Part shown: positions 17,436 to 25,110 of the stretch, in pieces
Numbering within the stretch: the stretch's first letter is position 1
Layout: the number at the start of each line of letters is the position of its first letter
Source of the DNA: Pantoea cypripedii
GTDB lineage: Bacteria; Pseudomonadota; Gammaproteobacteria; Enterobacterales; Enterobacteriaceae
NCBI RefSeq assembly: GCF_002095535.1
Contig: NZ_MLJI01000001.1
Location: 186,001 to 250,000 of the forward strand
Length of the DNA: 64,000 nt
Reading direction: 5' to 3'
Notes under the pieces: generated by a model
What the model saw: only the letters and a program-made list of their open reading frames with translations
Database searches by the model: none
What the model was told of the DNA's origin: nothing
Translations under genes and position numbers: made by a program

Positions 17436-18503
17436 ATGAGTGAACTGAAGAACGATCGTTATCTGCGTGCCCTGTTACGTCAGCCGGTGGATATCACCCC
17501 GGTATGGATGATGCGACAAGCCGGGCGTTATCTGCCGGAGTACAAAGCCACTCGTGCCGAGGCCGGTGATTTTATGTCGCTGTGTAAAAATGCTGAGCTG
17601 GCGTGCGAAGTCACGTTGCAACCGTTGCGTCGTTACGCGCTGGATGCGGCCATCCTCTTCAGCGATATCCTCACCATCCCCGATGCGATGGGGCTGGGCC
17701 TGTATTTTGAAACCGGTGAAGGCCCGCGTTTCTCTCACCCCATTACCTGCCGGGCGGATGTCGATAAACTGCCGGTGCCCGATCCGGAGCAGGAACTGGG
17801 CTACGTGATGAATGCTGTGCGTACCATCCGCCACAACCTGAAAGGCGAAGTCCCGTTGATCGGCTTTTCCGGTAGCCCGTGGACGCTGGCGACCTATATG
17901 GTCGAAGGCGGCAGCAGCAAGGCGTTTACCAAAATCAAAAAGATGATGTACGCCGAGCCGCAGACGCTGCATATGCTGCTGGATAAACTGGCAGACAGCG
18001 TGATCCTCTATCTGAACGCGCAGATCAAAGCGGGTGCCCAGTCGATCATGGTATTCGACACCTGGGGTGGCGTGCTGACCGGCCGTGACTACCGTGAATT
18101 CTCGCTTTACTACATGCACAAGATTGTCGATAGCGTGCTGCATGAAAACGAAGGCCGCCGCGTGCCAATCACCCTGTTCACCAAAGGTGGCGGGCAGTGG
18201 CTGGAAGCGATGGCAGAAACCGGTTGCGATGCGCTGGGACTGGACTGGACCACGGATATTGCTGATGCGCGTCGTCGCGTTGGTCATAAAGTGGCGTTGC
18301 AGGGCAACATGGACCCATCAATGCTGTATGCGCCTCCGGCCCGTATCGAGCAGGAAGTGGCGGGTATCCTCGAAGGTTTTGGTGCCGGGGAAGGCCATGT
18401 CTTCAACCTGGGCCACGGTATCCATCAGGATGTGCCGCCGGAGCACGCCGGTGCCTTTGTTGAGGCGGTGCATCGTCTGTCCCGTCCTTACCATCAGGGT
18501 TAA
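17436..18503 (+). CDS. hemE: Uroporphyrinogen decarboxylase
   Basis: 355 residues, against 354 in E. coli. It removes four carboxyl groups from uroporphyrinogen III to give coproporphyrinogen III in haem synthesis. The family signatures [15 protein letters not shown] near the N-terminus and [16 protein letters not shown] in the middle are present. The start at [14 protein letters not shown] is chosen from homology and a GAGAG upstream. nfi begins two bases after the stop. Confidence 0.97.
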   Translation: MSELKNDRYLRALLRQPVDITPVWMMRQAGRYLPEYKATRAEAGDFMSLCKNAELACEVTLQPLRRYALDAAILFSDILTIPDAMGLGLYFETGEGPRFSHPITCRADVDKLPVPDPEQELGYVMNAVRTIRHNLKGEVPLIGFSGSPWTLATYMVEGGSSKAFTKIKKMMYAEPQTLHMLLDKLADSVILYLNAQIKAGAQSIMVFDTWGGVLTGRDYREFSLYYMHKIVDSVLHENEGRRVPITLFTKGGGQWLEAMAETGCDALGLDWTTDIADARRRVGHKVALQGNMDPSMLYAPPARIEQEVAGILEGFGAGEGHVFNLGHGIHQDVPPEHAGAFVEAVHRLSRPYHQG

Positions 18504-18505
18504 CC

Positions 18506-19174
18506 ATGGATTTAGCGGCGCTACGCAGGGAACAGCAACAGCGCGCGGCTGAAGTGGTGCGGCAGGACGATTTTGAGGTGCTGCCGCCTCGCTGGATTGC
18601 CGGTGCCGATGTGGGCTTTGAACAGGGCGGTGAGGTGACACGCGCCGCGCTGGTGATTCTGGAGTACCCCTCGTTACAGCTGGTGGAGCATCAGATCGCG
18701 CGCATCAGTACCACCATGCCGTATATCCCCGGTTTTCTCTCCTTTCGCGAAGTGCCCGCCCTGCTGGCAGCCTGGCAGCAGCTCAATCATCAGCCCGATT
18801 TGTTGTTTGTCGATGGACACGGTATCTCGCATCCGCGTCGGCTCGGCGTTGCCGCGCATTTCGGCTTGCTGGTGGATGTGCCCACCATTGGCGTGGCGAA
18901 GCGGCGTTTATGCGGGCATGTTGAGGCGCTGGATGAAGCACCGGGCAGCCGCCAGCCATTGCTGGATAAGGATGAGCAGATTGGCTGGGTGTGGCGCAGC
19001 AAGGCGCGCTGCAATCCGCTGTTTATCTCCACCGGCCATCGCGTCAGCACTGATAGCGCTCTGCAATGGGTGGAAAACTGTACCGCGGGCTATCGTTTAC
19101 CTGAGCCGACTCGCTGGGCGGATGCGGTTGCTTCCGGTCGTCCGGCCTTTCTGCGCAGGCAAAATGCGCGTTGA
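18506..19174 (+). CDS. nfi: Endonuclease V (deoxyinosine 3'-endonuclease)
   Basis: 222 residues, the usual size. It nicks DNA one base 3' of deoxyinosine and other deaminated bases to start repair. Metal-binding and catalytic segments are visible: AGADVGFE, the FREVPALL glutamate, and the [15 protein letters not shown] aspartate and histidine region. The two-base gap to hemE indicates co-translation in the nudC-hemE-nfi-yjaG cluster seen in E. coli. Confidence 0.95.
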   Translation: MDLAALRREQQQRAAEVVRQDDFEVLPPRWIAGADVGFEQGGEVTRAALVILEYPSLQLVEHQIARISTTMPYIPGFLSFREVPALLAAWQQLNHQPDLLFVDGHGISHPRRLGVAAHFGLLVDVPTIGVAKRRLCGHVEALDEAPGSRQPLLDKDEQIGWVWRSKARCNPLFISTGHRVSTDSALQWVENCTAGYRLPEPTRWADAVASGRPAFLRRQNAR

Positions 19175-19236
19175 CGCTGTTTGCGCGCGGCTTTTGCGGT
19201 ACACTGCCGCCAGCTAAATTATTGAGAGCAAGTTTG

Positions 19237-19827
19237 ATGTTACAGAACCCCGTCCATTTACGTCTGGCGAAGCTGGAAAGCTGGCAGCACGTCACCTTTA
19301 TGGCCTGTCTGTGTGAGCGTATGTTCCCCAACTACTGGGCCTTCTGTCAGCAGACCGAATTCGCCGATCCGCAGCTTTATCGTCGCATGCTCGATCTCGT
19401 CTGGGAAAGCCTGACGGTCAAAGACGCCAAAATCAATTTCGACAGCCAGCTGGAGAAACTGGAAGCGGCGATCCCCAATGGTGATGATTTCGATATCTAC
19501 GGAGTGCATCCGGCGATTGATGCCTGTGTGGCATTGAGCGAAGTACTGCATGCGCAGCTGAGTGGGGAAACCCTTGAGCATGCCATTGAGGTCAGCCGGA
19601 CGTCGATTACTACCGTCGCGATCCTCGAAATGACCCAGGCTGGACGCGAAATGAGCGATGAAGAGCTGCACGAAAACCAGGCAATTATTGACGAATGGGA
19701 TCTGCAGTGGGAGATTTTTCGCCTGCTGGCAGAGTGCGAAGAGCGCGACCTTGAACTAATTAAAGGGTTACGTTCTGACCTGCGCGAAGCGGGAATCAGT
19801 AACATCGGTATAATTTTTCAGCAATAA
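19237..19827 (+). CDS. yjaG: DUF416 family protein YjaG
   Basis: 196 residues, the E. coli length, beginning MLQNPVHLRLAKLESWQHVT. A soluble helical DUF416 protein with conserved FMACLCERMFPNYWAFCQQT and EMTQAGREMSDEELHENQ. Its function is not known. The frame is open 66 bases further upstream, overlapping nfi, but homology fixes the start here. It sits between nfi and hupA, as in E. coli. Confidence 0.93.
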   Translation: MLQNPVHLRLAKLESWQHVTFMACLCERMFPNYWAFCQQTEFADPQLYRRMLDLVWESLTVKDAKINFDSQLEKLEAAIPNGDDFDIYGVHPAIDACVALSEVLHAQLSGETLEHAIEVSRTSITTVAILEMTQAGREMSDEELHENQAIIDEWDLQWEIFRLLAECEERDLELIKGLRSDLREAGISNIGIIFQQ

Positions 19828-19879
19828 GGCGAGAAAACGTGACTTCAGGCCCGAATTAGCGCGCCTGGAGGCTTCACAT

Positions 19880-19912
19880 CAGCCCCCTGTCTGGTCTACA
19901 TTTGGGGGGCTG
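19880..19912. repeat. Strong hairpin between yjaG and hupA
   Basis: Eight perfect pairs CAGCCCCC (19880-19887) and GGGGGCTG (19905-19912) enclose a 17-base loop. No T run follows, so it is a poor intrinsic terminator. It may be a structured part of the hupA leader or an mRNA stabiliser for yjaG. Confidence 0.5.
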
Positions 19913-20015
19913 AAAATTGTGGCTATCGGTGCGTGCAGGCTGAAGAGGGCCAGAATCTGGCTTTTCCCTCGCACTCGTTGCTTAGCAAGCGATAAATACA
20001 CTTTAAGGATAACTT

Positions 20016-20288
20016 ATGAACAAGACTCAACTGATTGATGTGATCGCGGAAAAAGCAGACCTGTCAAAAACCCAGGCTAAAACTGCACTGGAATCTACTC
20101 TGGCTGCGATCACTGAGTCTCTGAAAGATGGTGATGCTGTACAACTGGTTGGTTTTGGTACTTTTAAAGTGAACCACCGCGCTGAGCGTACCGGTCGCAA
20201 CCCGCAGACTGGCAAAGAGATCAAAATCGCTGCGGCAAACGTACCGGCGTTCGTCTCTGGTAAAGCGCTGAAAGACGCTGTTAAATAA
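20016..20288 (+). CDS. hupA: DNA-binding protein HU-alpha
   Basis: 90 residues, the E. coli length, with the HU signature [20 protein letters not shown] forming the beta arms that enter the minor groove. The HU-alpha identity follows from sequence and the yjaG-hupA-yjaH context. It is a nucleoid protein that bends and compacts DNA. AAGGAT lies upstream of the ATG, and a terminator follows directly. Confidence 0.98.
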   Translation: MNKTQLIDVIAEKADLSKTQAKTALESTLAAITESLKDGDAVQLVGFGTFKVNHRAERTGRNPQTGKEIKIAAANVPAFVSGKALKDAVK

Positions 20289-20317
20289 GTTTCCGCGACG
20301 CGGTATAGCTTTAAAAG

Positions 20318-20339
20318 AGGGGCGGCATCGCCCCTTTTT
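20318..20339 (+). terminator. hupA terminator
   Basis: Stem AGGGGCG/CGCCCCT with loop GCAT followed by TTTT, 30 bases after the hupA stop. Confidence 0.9.
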
Positions 20340-20355
20340 GTTGCCGGAGCCTGCC

Positions 20356-21024
20356 ATGCTGAACCTTTTACATCAGCGCGTCTGCGCTCTGTTATGTGGT
20401 GCCCTCCTGGTAGGGTGCAGCTCCACTCCTGATCTTCCTGCCTTTACCGCCAGCGGCTACCTTGCCGACCGTGGCGTAGTGCGTATCTGGCGCAAAAACA
20501 GCGACCATCAGTCAATTCATATGCGTACCGTCTTCACCCCCTTTGATGGTGATGCGATGGAGACCACCGATTACAGCTGGCTGAATAACAATCTCACCAA
20601 CGTGGAACGGCAGGTCGCGGGCAAGCAGCCGGATACCGTCACGCTGCGTTTCGATCAGCAAGGCAATCTCAATTTTATGCAGCGGCAGCTGGCCGGGCGA
20701 CGTGAAGCCGTCAGCAGCGACAGCGTGGAACTGTACCGCTTCGATGCACAGCGCATGCTACAGCAGAGCAATGCGTTGCTGGATGGACGAGTGTTGCTGA
20801 GCCAGGGGCACTGGCTGGGCGGGATTCAGGTGCGAACCTGCGAAGGTAAAGTCATCAATGCGCCTTTCGATAGCAGCATGGTGGCAGCCCTGACCCAGCA
20901 ACAGCAGCGCGATCCCGCGGTGTCGTTGATGGTGGCATGGCTGGAAGCGCCGGAAGGCGTACAGTTGCTCCATATCACCCCAACGGATGAATGCAGCTGG
21001 CAGCCGAAAGAGAGCGATTTCTGA
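20356..21024 (+). CDS. yjaH: DUF1481 lipoprotein YjaH
   Basis: 222 residues with a lipoprotein signal ending in LLVGC, giving a mature N-terminal Cys near residue 20. The body matches E. coli YjaH (FTASGYLADRGVVRIWRKNS; VTLRFDQQGNLNFMQRQLAG). Role unknown. The ATG at 20356 has GGAG six bases upstream. A TTG six codons earlier would lie in the hupA terminator and is rejected. It converges on purD across a short hairpin. Confidence 0.88.
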   Translation: MLNLLHQRVCALLCGALLVGCSSTPDLPAFTASGYLADRGVVRIWRKNSDHQSIHMRTVFTPFDGDAMETTDYSWLNNNLTNVERQVAGKQPDTVTLRFDQQGNLNFMQRQLAGRREAVSSDSVELYRFDAQRMLQQSNALLDGRVLLSQGHWLGGIQVRTCEGKVINAPFDSSMVAALTQQQQRDPAVSLMVAWLEAPEGVQLLHITPTDECSWQPKESDF

Positions 21025-21036
21025 CGGGAATGAAGA

Positions 21037-21055
21037 AGGGGCACTGAGTGCCCCT
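21037..21055. terminator. Short hairpin between convergent yjaH and purD
   Basis: AGGGGCACT and AGTGCCCCT face each other almost without a loop, so the effective stem is about seven pairs. There is no good T run on either strand, so termination is only probable. Confidence 0.5.
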
Positions 21056-21060
21056 GGTGA

Positions 21061-22341
21061 TTATTTGCGGTTGATGGCGCGGTAGCCAATATCGTAGCGA
21101 CAGAAACTGCCATCCCACGAGATAGGCTTAGCCAGCTCATAAGCGCGCTGCTGCGCGGCAGCCACATCTTCACCCAGCGCGGTGACGCACAGAACGCGTC
21201 CGCCATTGGTGACCACCAGATCATCTTTGAGCGTGGTACCTGCGTGGAACACCTTACCATCTGCAACTTCTTCCAGCGGCAGGCCATGAATCTGGTCGCC
21301 GGTGCTGTAGTCACCCGGATAACCGCCAGCCGCCAGCACCACACCCAGCGATGGGCGAGGATCCCATTGTGAGGTCTGCTGATCCAGTTTACCGTCACAG
21401 GCCGCCAGGCACAGCGCCACCAGATCGGACTGCAAACGCAGCATGATCGGCTGGGTTTCCGGATCGCCAAAGCGGCAGTTGAATTCGATCACCTTAGGCT
21501 GACCGGATTGATCAATCATCAACCCGGCATACAGAAAGCCGGTGTAAGTGTTGCCTTCGGCTTTCATGCCATTCACGGTTGGCCAGATGATCTGATCCAT
21601 CACGCGCTGGTGGATCTCATCGGTCACCACCGGAGCCGGTGAATAAGCGCCCATACCGCCGGTATTCGGGCCGGTATCGCCATCACCCACACGTTTATGG
21701 TCCTGGCTGGTGGCCATGGGCAGCACGTTGTCGCCATCCACCATCACGATAAAGCTGGCTTCTTCGCCATCCAGGAACTCTTCAATGACGATGCGATGGC
21801 CGGCGTCGCCGAACGCGTTGCCTGCCAGCATATCCTGCACGGCATCTTCGGCTTCTTTCAGCGTCATCGCCACGATGACGCCTTTACCGGCAGCGAGACC
21901 GTCTGCTTTGATCACGATCGGTGCGCCTTTCTCGCGCAGGTACGCCAGCGCGGGCTCAACTTCGGTAAAGTTCTGATACTCAGCGGTTGGAATCTGCTGG
22001 CGGGCAAGGAAATCTTTGGTGAAGGCTTTGGAACCTTCCAGCTGTGCTGCCGCCTGCGTTGGGCCAAAAATTTTCAGACCTGCCGCGCGGAACGCATCCA
22101 CCACCCCAATCACCAGCGGCGCTTCCGGGCCGACGATGGTCAGGTCAATGTTTTCCTGCTGAGCAAACGCCAGCAGCGCAGGAACATCGGTGGCACTGAT
22201 TGCCACGTTCTGCAATGCCGGTTCCAGTGCGGTCCCCGCGTTGCCCGGTGCCACAAATACGGTTTCTGCCAGCGGAGACTGCGCAGCCTTCCACGCCAGG
22301 GCGTGTTCACGTCCGCCGTTACCAATCACTAAAATTTTCAT
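21061..22341 (-). CDS. purD: Phosphoribosylamine-glycine ligase (GAR synthetase)
   Basis: 426 residues, against 429 in E. coli. An ATP-grasp enzyme making glycinamide ribonucleotide, the second step of purine synthesis. It opens MKILVIGNGGREHALAWKAA and carries the GARS signature RFGDPETQPIML. It follows purH by 18 bases in the purHD operon and shares its PurR control. Confidence 0.97.
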   Translation of the reverse strand: MKILVIGNGGREHALAWKAAQSPLAETVFVAPGNAGTALEPALQNVAISATDVPALLAFAQQENIDLTIVGPEAPLVIGVVDAFRAAGLKIFGPTQAAAQLEGSKAFTKDFLARQQIPTAEYQNFTEVEPALAYLREKGAPIVIKADGLAAGKGVIVAMTLKEAEDAVQDMLAGNAFGDAGHRIVIEEFLDGEEASFIVMVDGDNVLPMATSQDHKRVGDGDTGPNTGGMGAYSPAPVVTDEIHQRVMDQIIWPTVNGMKAEGNTYTGFLYAGLMIDQSGQPKVIEFNCRFGDPETQPIMLRLQSDLVALCLAACDGKLDQQTSQWDPRPSLGVVLAAGGYPGDYSTGDQIHGLPLEEVADGKVFHAGTTLKDDLVVTNGGRVLCVTALGEDVAAAQQRAYELAKPISWDGSFCRYDIGYRAINRK

Positions 22342-22359
22342 CTGTAACGCTCCAAACGA

Positions 22360-23949
22360 TTAATGGCGGAAATGACGCATGTCGGTAAAGATCATGGCGA
22401 TGCCATGCTCATCGGCGGCGGCAATCACTTCATCATCGCGAATTGAACCACCCGGCTGGATGACGCAGGTGACACCGACTGAGGCGGCAGCATCAATACC
22501 ATCGCGGAACGGGAAGAAGGCGTCAGAGGCCATAGCCGAACCTTTCACTTCCAGACCCTCATCACCGGCTTTGATACCGGCGATTTTCGCCGAGTAAACG
22601 CGGCTCATCTGGCCCGCGCCTATCCCGATAGTCATGTTGTCACGCGCATAGACGATGGCGTTGGATTTAACGAACTTCGCCACCTTCCAGCAGAACAACG
22701 CATCACGCAGTTCCTGTTCGGTCGGCTGGCGCTTGCTGACTACGCGCAACTGGCTGGCATCGACCATACCGAGATCGCGATCCTGCACCAGTAAACCGCC
22801 GTTAACGCGTTTGAAATCCAGCCCGGCAACGCGGCTCTGCCACTGACCACACACCAGCACGCGAACGTTCTGTTTGCTGGCGGTCACTTTCAGCGCGGCT
22901 TCGGTGGCTGACGGGGCAATGATCACTTCGACAAACTGACGACTGATGATGGCCTGAGCCGTCGCTTCGTCCAGCTCACGGTTGAAGGCAATGATGCCGC
23001 CAAACGCAGAAGTCGGATCGGTTTTATAAGCACGCTCGTAGGCATCCAGAATGGAATCGCCTACCGCCACACCACAGGGGTTGGCATGTTTCACAATCAC
23101 GCAAGCGGCTTCGCTGAACTCTTTCACACATTCCAGCGCGGCATCAGTATCGGCGATGTTGTTGTAGGAAAGCGCTTTACCCTGTACCTGCTGTGCCGTC
23201 GCCACTGAGGCTTCCGCGACACTTTCTTCTATATAGAAAGCTGCATCCTGATGGCTGTTCTCGCCATAACGCATATCCTGTTTCTTAATGAAGTTAAGGT
23301 TCAGGGTACGTGGGAAGCGGCCTGCTGGCTCTTTGCTCTCGCCATGATAAGCCGGTACCAGGCTACCGAAGTAGTTGGCAATCATGCTGTCGTAGGCGGC
23401 GGTGTGTTCGAAAGCTTTGATCGCCAGATCGAAACGGGTTGCCAGCGTCAGGGAGTTCTCATTGGCATCCAGCTCCGCAATGATGGCGCTGTAGTCGCTG
23501 CTCTTCACCACAATGGCGACGTCTTTGTGGTTCTTCGCGGCAGAGCGCACCATGGTCGGGCCGCCGATATCGATGTTTTCCACCGCATCTTCCAGCGTAC
23601 AACCCGGTTTTGCGACCGTCTGGGCAAAGGGGTAAAGGTTAACGACCACCATGTCGATGGGGCTGATAGCGTGCTGCGCCATGATGGCATCATCCTGGCC
23701 GCGACGACCGAGAATACCGCCATGCACTTTCGGGTGCAGCGTTTTGACGCGTCCATCCATCATTTCCGGAAAACCGGTGTAGTCAGACACTTCAGTGACT
23801 GGCAGGCCCGCATCTGCCAGCAGGCGAGCAGTACCACCTGTGGAGAGCAGCTCAACACCACGGCTGGAGAGTGCCTGAGCAAATTCGAGGATACCGGCTT
23901 TGTCTGAGACACTCAGCAGAGCGCGGCGTACAGGACGACGTTGTTGCAT
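22360..23949 (-). CDS. purH: Bifunctional AICAR transformylase / IMP cyclohydrolase
   Basis: 529 residues, the E. coli length. The N-terminal IMP cyclohydrolase (residues 1-200, opening [20 protein letters not shown]) and the C-terminal AICAR transformylase (from about 200, with [11 protein letters not shown]) catalyse the last two steps to IMP. It is first gene of purHD with a PurR-overlapped promoter upstream. The enzyme also recycles the AICAR released by histidine synthesis. Confidence 0.98.
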   Translation of the reverse strand: MQQRRPVRRALLSVSDKAGILEFAQALSSRGVELLSTGGTARLLADAGLPVTEVSDYTGFPEMMDGRVKTLHPKVHGGILGRRGQDDAIMAQHAISPIDMVVVNLYPFAQTVAKPGCTLEDAVENIDIGGPTMVRSAAKNHKDVAIVVKSSDYSAIIAELDANENSLTLATRFDLAIKAFEHTAAYDSMIANYFGSLVPAYHGESKEPAGRFPRTLNLNFIKKQDMRYGENSHQDAAFYIEESVAEASVATAQQVQGKALSYNNIADTDAALECVKEFSEAACVIVKHANPCGVAVGDSILDAYERAYKTDPTSAFGGIIAFNRELDEATAQAIISRQFVEVIIAPSATEAALKVTASKQNVRVLVCGQWQSRVAGLDFKRVNGGLLVQDRDLGMVDASQLRVVSKRQPTEQELRDALFCWKVAKFVKSNAIVYARDNMTIGIGAGQMSRVYSAKIAGIKAGDEGLEVKGSAMASDAFFPFRDGIDAAASVGVTCVIQPGGSIRDDEVIAAADEHGIAMIFTDMRHFRH

Positions 23950-24012
23950 GGTGGTTTTATCCCTTGGCTTTGTTTCGCGTAAATAAGAGCGTTACATCAA
24001 GCTTAGCGTTTC

Positions 24013-24062
24013 TCTTCTATATAGAAGAAGCGGCTTGCTTCAGGTAACGCCCCAAAAGGGGC
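24013..24062 (-). other. Two hairpins in the purHD leader
   Basis: Between the purH promoter and start codon are a palindrome TCTTCTATATAGAAGA (24013-24028) and a compact hairpin GCCCC-AAAA-GGGGC (24049-24062). No U run follows either. Their function, if any, is unknown. Confidence 0.35.
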
Positions 24063-24081
24063 ATCCTTGACGTCGCGGGGC

Positions 24082-24102
24082 ATTGTAGCGAAAACGTTTG
24101 CG
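24082..24102 (-). promoter_or_regulatory. purHD promoter -10 and PurR operator
   Basis: On the minus strand CGCAAACGTTTTCGCT (24087-24102) is an excellent PurR box, overlapping a TACAAT -10 box (24082-24087). This is the arrangement of E. coli purHD, where PurR with hypoxanthine or guanine blocks the promoter. The -35 is poor. Confidence 0.85.
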
Positions 24103-24200
24103 CGATGCTCGACTAAATTCATTTACCCGTCAGGATGTGGATAACTTTGTGTGTAAGTGGGTATAAGGCGGGGTTTTGCTGTGGAATGCAGCGAACGGTT

Positions 24201-24256
24201 GTTTTTATTGAAATTAGCGGTTGCGCATGCCGAACAACTCCCTATAATGCGCCTCC
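24201..24256 (+). promoter_or_regulatory. rRNA operon promoter P1
   Basis: TTGCGC (24221-24226), a 16-base spacer and TATAAT (24243-24248) are followed by a GC discriminator GCGCCTCC, the feature that makes rrn P1 sensitive to ppGpp. An AT-rich UP-like element (24201-24216) lies upstream. This matches E. coli rrn P1 promoters. Confidence 0.88.
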
Positions 24257-24345
24257 ATCGACACGGCACAACGGCTTACGAAATGCGGTGTTGAGAGAGA
24301 AGTTCTGAAGGAACTCTCGCCGGGGAAAATCGCTGAAAAAAGTGA

Positions 24346-24373
24346 TTGACTCTGAAGGAGGAAAGCGTAATAT
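24346..24373 (+). promoter_or_regulatory. rRNA operon promoter P2
   Basis: TTGACT (24346-24351), 16 bases, TAATAT (24368-24373), about 100 bases after P1 as in E. coli rRNA operons. Confidence 0.82.
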
Positions 24374-24412
24374 ACGCCACCTCGCGACAGACGGTTAACC
24401 CGCTGCTCGCAC

Positions 24413-24424
24413 TGCTCTTTAACA
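24413..24424 (+). promoter_or_regulatory. rRNA antitermination boxA
   Basis: TGCTCTTTAACA is the canonical boxA that loads NusB-S10 and the rRNA antitermination complex. It is followed by the conserved leader (AATTTATCAGACAATCTGTG) leading to 16S. Confidence 0.9.
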
Positions 24425-24552
24425 ATTTATCAGACAATCTGTGTGGGCACTCGCAGGATTGATATCAAAAGTCTACGGACTTAAAAAATATCAAGTCTCA
24501 AGAGTGAACACGTAATTCATTACGAAGTTTAATTCTTTGTAGCATCAAACTT

Positions 24553-24620
24553 AAATTGAAGAGTTTGATCATGGCTCAGATTGAACGCTGGCGGCAGGAC
24601 CTAACACATGCAAGTCGAAC
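24553..24620 (+). rRNA. 16S ribosomal RNA, first 68 bases only (interrupted)
   Basis: The sequence AAATTGAAGAGTTTGATCAT and onward to CACATGCAAGTCGAAC is the 5' end of 16S rRNA. It then stops abruptly at a linker, with about 1,470 bases missing. There is also one extra A at 24599 compared with the usual GGCAGGCCTAACAC. As given, this is not a functional gene. The most likely cause is a collapsed repeat in the assembly, not a biological deletion. Confidence 0.93.
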
Positions 24621-24632
24621 CTAGCTAGCTAG
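24621..24632. other. CTAGCTAGCTAG linker, probable artificial contig join
   Basis: This self-complementary 12-mer puts a TAG stop in all six frames, a design used to join contigs in pseudo-molecules. It lies exactly where 16S breaks off and five bases before an intact 5S gene. That points to a missing stretch of several kilobases (rest of 16S, spacer, 23S). Confidence 0.85.
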
Positions 24633-24637
24633 GAATT

Positions 24638-24757
24638 TGCCTGGCGGCTGTAGCGCGGTGGTCCCACCTGACCCCATGCCGAACTCAGAAGTGAAACGCC
24701 GTAGCGCCGATGGTAGTGTGGGGTCTCCCCATGCGAGAGTAGGGAACTGCCAGGCAT
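24638..24757 (+). rRNA. 5S ribosomal RNA (first copy)
   Basis: A complete 120-base 5S gene, TGCCTGGCGGC at the 5' end to ACTGCCAGGCAT at the 3' end, almost identical to E. coli 5S. It is base-for-base identical to the second copy at 24877. The 23S gene expected just upstream is absent. Confidence 0.97.
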
Positions 24758-24769
24758 CAATTTTAGTGT

Positions 24770-24845
24770 GCTGATATGGCTCAGTTGGTAGAGCGCACCC
24801 TTGGTAAGGGTGAGGTCCCCAGTTCGACTCTGGGTATCAGCACCA
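24770..24845 (+). tRNA. tRNA-Thr (anticodon GGU)
   Basis: 76 bases with a perfect acceptor stem (GCTGATA/TATCAGC), D loop, anticodon GGT at 24803-24805, T arm GTTCGACTC and encoded CCA end. It matches E. coli thrV, the distal tRNA-Thr of the rrnD operon, which also lies between two 5S genes. Confidence 0.97.
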
Positions 24846-24876
24846 GTTATGGCATGAGTTCGGATTCAAAAGAATT

Positions 24877-24996
24877 TGCCTGGCGGCTGTAGCGCGGTGG
24901 TCCCACCTGACCCCATGCCGAACTCAGAAGTGAAACGCCGTAGCGCCGATGGTAGTGTGGGGTCTCCCCATGCGAGAGTAGGGAACTGCCAGGCAT
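24877..24996 (+). rRNA. 5S ribosomal RNA (second copy)
   Basis: A second 120-base 5S gene, identical to the first, preceded by the same GAATT and followed by CAATT. A 5S-tRNA-Thr-5S tail is known from E. coli rrnD. Here it is at the purH-metA site, where E. coli has rrnE with a single 5S. Confidence 0.97.
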
Positions 24997-25010
24997 CAAT
25001 TAAGTGAAGA

Positions 25011-25040
25011 AGCCCTGAACGAAAGTTCAGGGCTTTTTTA
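25011..25040 (+). terminator. rRNA operon terminator
   Basis: Perfect stem AGCCCTGAAC/GTTCAGGGCT, loop GAAA, then six Ts, 15 bases after the last 5S gene. Confidence 0.95.
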
Positions 25041-25110
25041 CGTCTGAAAATCAGGAAAACTCACGGATGCATAACAGCACGATGAATCGCGCTGTTATAG
25101 ATAGCCGGTT

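Noticed and set aside
23224..24028. TCTTCTATATAGAA shared by the purH coding region and its leader
   Set aside because: Several 14-base repeats are expected by chance in 64 kb, and one copy is constrained by coding (FYIEES).
24136..24144. Perfect DnaA box (TTATCCACA, minus strand) upstream of purH
   Set aside because: A single 9-mer is expected about once in two windows of this size by chance, and there is no cluster or AT-rich unwinding element.
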